Positions 9,301-16,401 of a DNA stretch of 64,000 nucleotides are shown here, in pieces. Position numbers and translations under genes: made by a program. Source of the stretch: Deltaproteobacteria bacterium. GTDB taxonomy: Bacteria > Myxococcota_A > UBA796 > SXON01. The DNA lies in contig BJHF01000001.1 of NCBI GenBank assembly GCA_014191855.1, positions 186,001 to 250,000 on the forward strand, in the 5' to 3' direction. Under the pieces are notes generated by a model. It was not told the DNA's origin and made no database searches. It was given only the letters and a program-made list of their open reading frames with translations. Within the stretch, counting starts at the first letter, position 1. Each line of letters starts with the position of its first letter.

Positions 9301-12291
9301 CTACTTCTTCGCCTCGTCCTTCTTCTTCTTGTCTTCCTTCTCTTCCTTGAGGCCCATCTTCGCGCGGTATTCCTTGCGGTACGCGTCGACGTCTACGACC
9401 TCAACGGTCATGCCGAGCTTGTCGAACTGCGGCTTGATGACGCTGAGCGGACCCACGGCAGTGATGACCTCGTGGCCCACGCACCGGTCGAGCAGCGGCG
9501 GGAAGTCCTTCTGCTGCACATTGCCAATCCGGTCGGCGACCTTGTCGAAGTACTCCATGCCCCAGCCGCGGTTGTTCACGTTGACGAGGCGACTGTACAT
9601 CGCCGCGGTGCTCACCTGTCCCAACACGTAGGCCTGGGCGTTGTTGAACTTCTGCGTGGCGACGATGCGGTCGTCGAGCTTGCCGGCGATCGCCTTCTCG
9701 CCCTGCTCGATGAACACCTTCACGGCGAAGGCCGTGGAGTCGTTCTGTACGGAAACTCCTTGGCCGAAGATGCCGACACCACCCGGCTGGTAGTCGACGT
9801 ACGGGTACGCGCCGTAGGAGGCGCCGGTCTGCTCACGCAGCGCGAGCCAAAGGCCGTCGCTCACGACGTCCGCCATCACCTGCACGGACCACTCGTTCTC
9901 CGGGGTGATGGGCGCGAGCTGGCACTGGTAGCTCACCTGGGTTTGCGTCACGTTGTCCTTGTTGAACAGCAGGATCTGGCGGGCCGGCGGCGGCGGCGGC
10001 GGCGCGTACTCGCGCTTCGGCGGCGTCCAGCCCGCAGGCTCCTTGCCCCAGCCGCCCCACCCGCCGAAGTAGGTCTTGGCCGCGTCACGTGCTTCGTCCA
10101 CCTCGATGTTCCCCACCACGTACATCGTCGCGTTCTTGGGGCGGAGGATGGTGGCAAGGAACGTCTGTGCTTGGGAAACGCCCATCTTGTCGATGGTGTC
10201 CCAATCCTTGTGGGTGAGGAACTCCCCGTACGGGTGGCCGGGGAAGAGCCGCTGGGACTGGAGTCGGCTGGCCGTTTCGTCGGGCTTCTTCATCCACTTC
10301 AGGATGTCGCCTTTGTTTGCCTTCACCCAGTCGATTCGCCCGTCGGTGTCCGCGATCAAGTCGTCCATCCGGTACCGAATGGAGTACGAAGCATCGCGCA
10401 CGTTACCGGCCGAGGCGGCGACGCGGAAGTTGCCCCCGAGACCGCCGAACGCGCGGGTTTCGTAGCCGGCGATCGAGAGTGGATCCACGACGCCGAAGTG
10501 CGGCGTGTCCCACATGGAGGAGCCGAAGATCGACGCAAGCTGCGGCATCCCCGCGCTGTCCGGACCGCCATTGAACGTGAGGCCAACCTGCACCAGCGGC
10601 CCGTTCGTGTGTGGCATGATCACCAGCTTCATGCCGTTCGCCATCGTTTCCTGGACGATCTTCTTGGTGTCTGGCACCACGATCGTCTCCTTGATCTGCT
10701 GCGGACCGACCTCTTCCGGCTTGAACAGCGTCAGCACCGCCTGGTCGCGGCTCTGGCCGCGGTAGGCGCTGTCGCTGCCGTCGATGGTGAGATCTCCATC
10801 TTCAATCGGCTTGATCGCCACGGCCACGGCGCGGTCCCGCTTGAAGTACTTGCCCGCGAAGTCGCGAACCTGGTCGATGGTTACCTTGCCGTTCCACTCG
10901 ATCTGCCGGCTGTAGTACATCGGATCGCCGGTGAAGTGCACGAAGTCGGAGATGGCCGCCGAACGGCCCCCGAAAAGATCCGTGACTTCGTCGACCGACT
11001 GGAACGTCCGCGCCATGCTCGCTTGCGTCGAGTAATTGAAGAAATACTTCTGAAACGAGGCGTAGTTGTCGCCGCGGTCGTACAGCGTGTACACGCCGTT
11101 GAGGGCCCGCTCCACCATCCGGGCCGGGTCTTCATCGCCGATGTCCACCCAGCAGATGCCTGTGGAGCCGTAGCGGCCCGCGTCGAGGAAGCAGCCGATG
11201 TCGGTGTTCTCCTCGGCGGAGCTGCCTTCCTTCTGGTATTCCCAGTCCGGGTAGAGCTCGCGGCGGATGGCGCTGGAGAGCTGCGACACCGCGGCGCTCG
11301 CGACGGCGTCCTGCGAGGTGTACGCAGTGGGGAGGGGCCAACCGATGACGATCGCCGCCTTCTCCACCGCCACGCTGTAGGTCTGAAGGTTGGTGACCTC
11401 GCCCTTCACCTCGATCGGCTGGCTGGGCGTCGGCGGCTCCTTCGGGGCGCCGCTGATCCGGATCTTTGGCGCCACAAGCTGGAAATTCTTGCCCGTGGGA
11501 TCGTCCGGCGCCGCGAGCTGATCGATCGGGAAGGCGTCGTTGAGGTAGTCGGCGGCCTTGGCCATGTCGAAGTCGCCCGCGACGACGAGGGTGGCTTCGG
11601 AGGGGTTGTAGTAGTCGTTTACGTACTTCTGGATGTCGGCCAACGTGATCGCGTTGAGCGAATCGTGCGTGCCGATGGTGAGGTGATGGTAGGGGTGCCC
11701 GACCGGCCACAGCTTGTCGAACAAGAAGCCAAGCGCCGCGGCCCCGCCATTCTCGTAGTTCAGCCGAAGCTCGTTCCGCACAACCTCGCGCTCAACCAGC
11801 ACGTTTTCGTTGGTGACCTTTCGAACCGCCTCGTCCAGTCGGAGTGATTCCAAGCGCAGGAGGGTGGGCAGGAGCGGTGAGCGGGCCACCGTGAGGTAGT
11901 TCGTTCGATCGGCCGCCGTCGTGGCGTTGAATTGGGCGCCGATCTGCTTGATCAGGTCCATGATCTTTGGCGCGTCCGTACCGTCGGCCGCGGGCTGTAC
12001 CGACCGGAACCAGAGGTGCTCAATGAGGTGCGCGATGCCCTCGCGGCCCTCGGGATCGTCCTGGCTGCCATGGTCGATCATCATCGTCAGCGAAACGACC
12101 GGCTGGCTGTGATCCTCTTGGAAGAGAATGCGCATTCCGCTTGGGAACGCGAAGTCGTTCAGGCCGATCTCCACGTTCTTGAGCCGCACCTGCATTGGCG
12201 CTTTGGGGGGCGCATCCGCGACGGCTTCAGTGGCGAGCGCGGCACCGCCGACGAGGAGGGCGGCGGCGAGGACGGGACGGACGAAGCGCAT
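9301..12291 (-). CDS. M16 (pitrilysin/insulinase) family zinc protease, two-domain
   Basis: 996 aa. A classical signal peptide (about 1-26, ending ATEAVADA) exports it to the periplasm. The first M16 half carries the inverted zinc motif HLIEH (H88, E91, H92), with the distal ligand region ENVLVEREVVRNELRL about 75 residues later. The second half (from about residue 560, beginning ETMANGMKLVIMPHTNGPLVQV) has the fold but no HxxEH, the usual pattern of a fused active plus inactive clam-shell peptidase. The C-terminus is a very charged lysine/glutamate tail (about 978-996). Probably degrades peptides or helps envelope quality control. GAGG precedes the ATG. Confidence 0.9.
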   Translation of the reverse strand: MRFVRPVLAAALLVGGAALATEAVADAPPKAPMQVRLKNVEIGLNDFAFPSGMRILFQEDHSQPVVSLTMMIDHGSQDDPEGREGIAHLIEHLWFRSVQPAADGTDAPKIMDLIKQIGAQFNATTAADRTNYLTVARSPLLPTLLRLESLRLDEAVRKVTNENVLVEREVVRNELRLNYENGGAAALGFLFDKLWPVGHPYHHLTIGTHDSLNAITLADIQKYVNDYYNPSEATLVVAGDFDMAKAADYLNDAFPIDQLAAPDDPTGKNFQLVAPKIRISGAPKEPPTPSQPIEVKGEVTNLQTYSVAVEKAAIVIGWPLPTAYTSQDAVASAAVSQLSSAIRRELYPDWEYQKEGSSAEENTDIGCFLDAGRYGSTGICWVDIGDEDPARMVERALNGVYTLYDRGDNYASFQKYFFNYSTQASMARTFQSVDEVTDLFGGRSAAISDFVHFTGDPMYYSRQIEWNGKVTIDQVRDFAGKYFKRDRAVAVAIKPIEDGDLTIDGSDSAYRGQSRDQAVLTLFKPEEVGPQQIKETIVVPDTKKIVQETMANGMKLVIMPHTNGPLVQVGLTFNGGPDSAGMPQLASIFGSSMWDTPHFGVVDPLSIAGYETRAFGGLGGNFRVAASAGNVRDASYSIRYRMDDLIADTDGRIDWVKANKGDILKWMKKPDETASRLQSQRLFPGHPYGEFLTHKDWDTIDKMGVSQAQTFLATILRPKNATMYVVGNIEVDEARDAAKTYFGGWGGWGKEPAGWTPPKREYAPPPPPPARQILLFNKDNVTQTQVSYQCQLAPITPENEWSVQVMADVVSDGLWLALREQTGASYGAYPYVDYQPGGVGIFGQGVSVQNDSTAFAVKVFIEQGEKAIAGKLDDRIVATQKFNNAQAYVLGQVSTAAMYSRLVNVNNRGWGMEYFDKVADRIGNVQQKDFPPLLDRCVGHEVITAVGPLSVIKPQFDKLGMTVEVVDVDAYRKEYRAKMGLKEEKEDKKKKDEAKK

Positions 12292-12348
12292 GACAGAACC
12301 TCACAGTCAGGGACCGCGCATCCTATCGCGAGCCGGCGGGGCCTGCGA

Positions 12349-12360
12349 TAAAGTCTTTGT
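12349..12360 (+). promoter_or_regulatory. -10-like TAAAGT six bases before a GTG start
   Basis: TAAAGT at 12349-12354 is followed by six bases and the GTG at 12361, the spacing expected if transcription starts on or beside the start codon. No -35 hexamer was recognised. Confidence 0.4.
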
Positions 12361-12543
12361 GTGCGTCGGGTCCTGCTGGTGAGCGCGAGCGTCTTGGCGG
12401 TGGCCGTCGCCGGGTTTGTCGCGTGGCGCGCGGCTCGCGAGCCCGCACCGCCGCCGGTCGTTTCTCTGGATGAGCGCCCGTACGAACAGACGAGCGACAA
12501 GGAACGAGAGGACTGGATGCGGAAGCTGGGCTACGTCGACTGA
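12361..12543 (+). CDS. Small single-pass membrane peptide with LGYV tail
   Basis: 60 aa from GTG. Residues 4-21 form one hydrophobic helix after a basic start (MRR), then a proline-rich stretch, then a charged helix ending in RKLGYVD. The same type of ending (a charged helix, then [LM]GY[LV]) closes the anti-sigma-like protein and the small membrane protein at 37283-38688. The third codon positions are strongly GC. It lies 12 bases before the cysteine-repeat gene and probably shares its transcript. Function unknown. Confidence 0.6.
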   Translation: MRRVLLVSASVLAVAVAGFVAWRAAREPAPPPVVSLDERPYEQTSDKEREDWMRKLGYVD

Positions 12544-12555
12544 CCGTTCGGCACG

Positions 12556-13494
12556 ATGGGCTCCCTTCCGTTCTCCTTCCTCGTCGCCGCGTGCCTCGCC
12601 ATGCTGTTGGGCCTGAGGTTCGGCCTGGAGCGAGCGCTCCCGCAGCTCGGAGAAAGGGATGTGTCGGCCAGCGCTTCGGAGAGCGGTCCGGGGATGCAGG
12701 TGCCACCAAAGCCCGAGGGTCTCGGCGCGGCGCCGGGCGAAGGCAGCGGCGACGCCACGGCGTTGACCCCCGCCATGTGTGATGCGATGGCGAGCGAGCT
12801 GCGGGACACGTGTATGCAGGCGCTCTCCCGCCAGATCGCCCTGGCGGATCCAGACGAGGCGATTCGACAATGCGGTCGGATAATCGACGAGGATCTCGCG
12901 TTCGAGTGCCGGGCGGACGTAGCGGAGACCATCGCGATCGTCCACCGGAAGGAGGCCGAGGCGATCTGCGTGAGCATCGTGAGCGTAAAATGGCGCGGGC
13001 AATGCCACTTCGGCGTGGGCCTGGCGCTGGCGGAGACCGACCCGGAGTATGCCATCGCCCGCTGCGAGCATGCGGAGGCGTTTCGAACCTTTTGTCGTCA
13101 CGACGTAGTCGGGGAGATGTCGTTGGTAAACCTGCCGGCAGCCGTGGCGATTTGTGCCCGCGAGGAAGGCGACACGCTCACCCGAAAGACGTGCTGGCAC
13201 GGGATGGGGAAGTATATCGCTCGTCGCGACATTGCCGAGGCCGGCGCGTCGTGTCGGCAGGCCACCGCCGCGTGGCAAGGGCTGTGTTTCCACGGAGTCG
13301 GGTGGGGCGCGGCGGAGCGCGATGTGGGTGCGGCCTTGGTCGGCTGTGCGGCCTTCGGAGAGTACGCCGACAATTGCCGCCACGGCGTGGCCAACCAGTT
13401 GAAGCGCACGGATCCCGAGCGCGAACAGGCTATCTGCGAGTCGCTCCAGAACTCCGAGGCCAGGGCCAAGTGCCTGGCGTTCGTTACCCAGTAA
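12556..13494 (+). CDS. Membrane-anchored protein with eight cysteine-pair repeats
   Basis: 312 aa, family not recognised. One N-terminal membrane helix (about 5-23), a Pro/Gly/Ser linker to about 70, then a repeat array to the end. Sixteen cysteines lie at 75/86, 106/118, 138/150, 170/180, 200/213, 233/244, 264/274 and 294/306. Within a pair the spacing is 10-13; from the second Cys of each pair to the first of the next it is exactly 20 in all seven cases. A [HW]G[VM]-type motif often follows the second Cys (CHFGVG, CWHGMG, CFHGVG, CRHGVA). This suggests a disulfide-stapled helical-hairpin solenoid on the periplasmic side, comparable in principle to cysteine-rich Sel1-like repeats. Nine bases before the ExbB-like gene, so probably its partner. 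Confidence 0.8.
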   Translation: MGSLPFSFLVAACLAMLLGLRFGLERALPQLGERDVSASASESGPGMQVPPKPEGLGAAPGEGSGDATALTPAMCDAMASELRDTCMQALSRQIALADPDEAIRQCGRIIDEDLAFECRADVAETIAIVHRKEAEAICVSIVSVKWRGQCHFGVGLALAETDPEYAIARCEHAEAFRTFCRHDVVGEMSLVNLPAAVAICAREEGDTLTRKTCWHGMGKYIARRDIAEAGASCRQATAAWQGLCFHGVGWGAAERDVGAALVGCAAFGEYADNCRHGVANQLKRTDPEREQAICESLQNSEARAKCLAFVTQ

Positions 13495-13502
13495 GGTCCA
13501 CG

Positions 13503-14105
13503 ATGATTCGCTACCTGCTCGACGCCTTCTCCGGCCCCGCAGCCGTGTTCATGTACGCGCTCCTGGGGATCCTCGCGTTCGCGATCGCCGTGTTCGTGGA
13601 GCGCACCCTCACGCTGATCCGCTGCCGGGTCGATGCGGGTGGTGTCTTGGCGCGAGTCAAGCAGGGCCTCGACTCGGGTTCGCCGCCGGCTCTTGGCGAC
13701 ACGCCGTTGGAATCGGTGGTCGCCGCCGGCCTTGCCGAGGCGGATCCGGAGCTGGGGTGGGATGCGATGCAGGCGGCGGCGGTGGACGCTGAGCAGCGCG
13801 TTCGTCGGCGCATTCCCTATCTCGCGGCCGTGGCCTCGATCGCGACGATGGTGGGGTTGTTCGGCACAGTATATGGGCTCATTCAGGCGTTCGGTGCGCT
13901 GGGGGATGTCGCCGCGGCCGAGCGCGCGGCGCGGCTCTCGGAGGGGAGCAGCACGGCGATGGCGAGCACGGCGTTCGGCCTGTTCGTCGCGATCCCCGCT
14001 CTGGCCGCCCACTCGGCCCTGGATGGTCAGGCCCGCAGCTTGTTGGCCGCGATCGAGGCAACGGCCGGGCGCATCCACGTGCTGCGCCGCTCCCGGGCGC
14101 GCTGA
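13503..14105 (+). CDS. MotA/TolQ/ExbB-like proton channel subunit
   Basis: 200 aa. Three membrane helices in the family arrangement: about 12-33, 105-128 and 153-175, with a cytoplasmic loop between the first two. The signature region IATMVGLFGTVYGLIQAF and the third helix (STAMASTAFGLFVAIPALAAHSALD) match TolQ/ExbB. These proteins form the stator channel that converts proton flow into work together with a TolR/ExbD dimer. Here two ExbD-like genes follow. No TolA or TonB gene is nearby, so the driven partner may be the cysteine-repeat protein just upstream or an unlinked protein. Start chosen at the ATG right after the upstream stop. Confidence 0.88.
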   Translation: MIRYLLDAFSGPAAVFMYALLGILAFAIAVFVERTLTLIRCRVDAGGVLARVKQGLDSGSPPALGDTPLESVVAAGLAEADPELGWDAMQAAAVDAEQRVRRRIPYLAAVASIATMVGLFGTVYGLIQAFGALGDVAAAERAARLSEGSSTAMASTAFGLFVAIPALAAHSALDGQARSLLAAIEATAGRIHVLRRSRAR

Positions 14106-14111
14106 GCGGCG

Positions 14112-14606
14112 ATGCGCCTGTTTCGCGAGAGTCCGACGGAGGAAGCCGATGTTCGGCCTACCTTACTGGGCGTCGTCACGCTGTTGTTCCTCCTGCTCTT
14201 CTTCTTGATGTCCACCTCCTCGGGGCAACGCCTGGGCGTCGTGGATCTTCGGCTCGCAGCCCCGGGAGAAGCCCCGCCGTTGCCGCACAGCGGGCTCGTG
14301 AAGTCGGTGCGCATCGCCCTGGAGCCCGACCGTGTTGTCGTGGAGTTTGATGTCGCGACCACCGACGTCTCCGCAGCCGCGACGACAACGGAGCTGCGCC
14401 GCATCGAGGTGCCGGCCAGGAACGCGGAGCTGGATGTCGGCGCGCTCGTGGCGGCGATGGAGGTGGTGCACGCTATCGACATCGCCCAGTTGGAAGCTGA
14501 GGTTCACCCCGGGCCGGAGGTGACGACCGCGACGTTGCTTGCCGCCCTGGACGCGGTTCGGGGCACAGCGGCCGCTCCGCGCTTCCCGAAGGTGAGCCTC
14601 CGATGA
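14112..14606 (+). CDS. ExbD/TolR-like protein lacking the helix aspartate
   Basis: 164 aa. Short cytoplasmic start, one membrane helix (about 18-36: LLGVVTLLFLLLFFLMSTS) and a periplasmic domain, the layout of ExbD/TolR. In those proteins the helix carries a Pro-x-x-Asp whose Asp relays protons; here the corresponding stretch reads RPTLLGVV, so Gly stands where Asp is expected. The rest of the helix, with the F-L-M-S-T end, is conserved. Six bases after the ExbB-like gene; overlaps the next ExbD-like gene by four bases (ATGA). Probably forms an asymmetric pair with that subunit. Confidence 0.78.
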   Translation: MRLFRESPTEEADVRPTLLGVVTLLFLLLFFLMSTSSGQRLGVVDLRLAAPGEAPPLPHSGLVKSVRIALEPDRVVVEFDVATTDVSAAATTTELRRIEVPARNAELDVGALVAAMEVVHAIDIAQLEAEVHPGPEVTTATLLAALDAVRGTAAAPRFPKVSLR

Positions 14607-15058
14607 AGCGAAGGCGGCTGCTACGCCCGTCGGACGCCGGGGCGAGCCCGGGCCTCGACGTTGGCGCGCTCGCTCCGATGGTCGATATGATGACCTTGTT
14701 GCTGGTGTTTCTGCTGCGAACCTACTCGACCGAACTCGCCCCGGCTCCCCCGAGCGGCACCTTCGCGCTCGCGGCCACGAGCTCGGAGGACGCCCGGGCG
14801 GGCGGCATTGAAATCCTGGTGTCGAACGAGGCGATCTACGTGGATGGGCTGCGGATTGCGGCGTGGGAGTTCGTGGAGGGGGAGGGGGTGATCGATCCGC
14901 TCTACGAGCGCCTGCTTCAGGCCCGGCCGAAACGTCGCGCGGAGGTTCACGCCGACGCTTCTGTGCCTTGGAGGCGACTTTCGCGCGTGCTGGGCACCGC
15001 CCAGGCCGCGGGCGTGGAGCAGCTCGCGGTCGTGGGTGCGTATGGCGGCGCGATGTAG
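14603..15058 (+). CDS. ExbD/TolR-like protein with the helix aspartate
   Basis: 151 aa. A basic cytoplasmic start (MKRRRLLR), a membrane helix with the canonical APMVDMMTLLLVFLL (Asp28 in the Pro-x-x-Asp position) and a periplasmic domain of about 105 aa ending in a segment (VEQLAVVGAYGGAM) like the last strand/helix of ExbD. Overlaps the preceding ExbD-like gene by ATGA. Together the operon encodes one channel subunit and two non-identical ExbD-like subunits, the gene set also seen for the TolQ/TolR-type AglRQS motor of Myxococcus; similarity to that motor is inference only. Confidence 0.82.
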   Translation: MKRRRLLRPSDAGASPGLDVGALAPMVDMMTLLLVFLLRTYSTELAPAPPSGTFALAATSSEDARAGGIEILVSNEAIYVDGLRIAAWEFVEGEGVIDPLYERLLQARPKRRAEVHADASVPWRRLSRVLGTAQAAGVEQLAVVGAYGGAM

Positions 15059-15066
15059 GGAATGTA

Positions 15067-15082
15067 GGTTCCACGTGGAACC
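15067..15082. promoter_or_regulatory. parS-like 16-bp perfect palindrome
   Basis: GGTTCCACGTGGAACC is a perfect palindrome whose inner 14 bases GTTCCACGTGGAAC match the ParB-binding parS core GTTNCACGTGNAAC. Only the outermost pair differs from the common T...A form. It sits in the 100-base gap between the second ExbD-like gene and the ATP-grasp gene. No other copy of this 16-mer was noticed in the window. Confidence 0.65.
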
Positions 15083-15158
15083 CTCGCGGCGCCGCCGGCC
15101 AGGTCCGGTGCCGACGCTGCCGATGCGCGTACGCGAGCCGAACGGATCGGGTTAGCAA

Positions 15159-16373
15159 ATGCCGATGAACGTTCTCTTCCTGGCGCCAAACTACCCCCCG
15201 GAGATGCAGGACTTCACGCGAGGTCTCGCCGAAGTCGGGGCCCGCGTGTACGGCATCGGCGACTCGCCGATCGGCGGTTTGGTACCGAAGGTGCAGCGCT
15301 CGCTCGCGGGGTACCGGCAAGGCCGGCTGCATGATCGCGAAGATACACTGCGGGCGGCCGCCAGCTTCAACGTCAAGTTCGACCGGATCGAGTGCCTGTG
15401 GGAGCCGTTCGTCGAGCTTGCTGCCGATCTGCGAGAAGTCTTCGGTGTGCCCGGCATGTCGCTCGACACCGCGACGGGATTTCGGGACAAGGAGCTGATG
15501 AAACAGCGGGTGGAGGCGGCGGGGCTCCGCGTGCCGCACCATGCCCGAGCCAACACGGCCGACGAAGTGCGGGCGGCGGCGGCCCGGATCGGCTTCCCCA
15601 TCATCGTAAAGCCCATCGCCGGCGCCGGTAGCGCCGACACGTTCCGTTGTGACGATGCGGCATCGCTCGAGGCTGCCCTCCAAAAGACGCAGCACGTCAA
15701 GGAGGTCAGCGTCGAAGAGTTCGTCGATGGCGACGAATTCACGTTTGATACCGTCTGTATCGACGGAGTGCCGGCGTTCACCAACGTCGCCTGGTACCGG
15801 CCGCGGCCGCTGATCGCGCGCACCAACGAGTGGATCAGCCCGCAGGTGGTGGTGCTCAGAAACCCGGAGCAGGCAGAGCTTGCGGGTGGCGTAAAGCTCG
15901 GGTTGTCCGTGCTCAAGGCGCTACAGATGGGCTCGGGCTTCACGCACATGGAGTGGTACCGCAAAGCGAACGGCGAGGTGGTGTTCGGCGAGATCGGCGC
16001 CCGCTCCGCGGGTGGACACCTCGTAGACCAGATGAACTACGCCAACGACATCGACCTGTTTCGGGAATGGGCGCGGGCCGTGGTGTGGAAGTCGTTCGAG
16101 GCACGGGTGATCCGGCGCTTCAACGTGGCAATTGTCTTCAAGCGTGCGCAGGGGCAGGGCCGCATCACGCGCATCGAAGGGCTTGATCGGTTCATGATGC
16201 GCTGCGGTCGCCACGTCGCAACGGAGCAGTTGCTTCGGCCCGGCACGCGGCGTCGTGACTGGAAACAAACGCTGGTCAGCGACGGCTTCGTGGTGATCCG
16301 CCACCCCGATCTCGCCTCCACCCTGGAGATGGCCGACGACTTCGCGACGAACGTGCAGATGTTCGCCGAGTAG
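15159..16373 (+). CDS. ATP-grasp domain carboxylate ligase-like protein
   Basis: 404 aa. An N-terminal Rossmann-like domain (MNVLFLAPNYPPEM) precedes an ATP-grasp fold: MKQRVEAAGLRVPHHA, then RIGFPIIVKPIAGAGSADT (ATP lysine and glycine loop), VSVEEFVDGDEFTFDTV, and the metal-binding GEIGARSAGGHLVDQMN. The family joins a carboxylate to an amine or thiol through an acyl phosphate; substrates cannot be read here. No carrier-protein or amino-acid ligase partner gene lies beside it. ATGs at 15159 and 15165 are both possible starts. Convergent with the TPR gene across a shared hairpin. Confidence 0.82.
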   Translation: MPMNVLFLAPNYPPEMQDFTRGLAEVGARVYGIGDSPIGGLVPKVQRSLAGYRQGRLHDREDTLRAAASFNVKFDRIECLWEPFVELAADLREVFGVPGMSLDTATGFRDKELMKQRVEAAGLRVPHHARANTADEVRAAAARIGFPIIVKPIAGAGSADTFRCDDAASLEAALQKTQHVKEVSVEEFVDGDEFTFDTVCIDGVPAFTNVAWYRPRPLIARTNEWISPQVVVLRNPEQAELAGGVKLGLSVLKALQMGSGFTHMEWYRKANGEVVFGEIGARSAGGHLVDQMNYANDIDLFREWARAVVWKSFEARVIRRFNVAIVFKRAQGQGRITRIEGLDRFMMRCGRHVATEQLLRPGTRRRDWKQTLVSDGFVVIRHPDLASTLEMADDFATNVQMFAE

Positions 16374-16379
16374 CGGCGG

Positions 16380-16401
16380 GGTTCGGTTCGTGAACCGAGC
16401 C
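16380..16401. terminator. Bidirectional hairpin between convergent genes
   Basis: GGTTCGGTT-CGTG-AACCGAGCC can fold into a 9-bp stem (one G-T pair) with a tetraloop. It occupies almost the whole space between the ATP-grasp stop (16373) and the TPR gene stop (16402). There is no T-tract. Confidence 0.5.

Noticed and set aside
9472-11847. 791-codon open frame on the plus strand opposite the M16 protease
   Set aside because: Shadow of the protease gene created by high GC; no domain, and the minus-strand protein has all family motifs.
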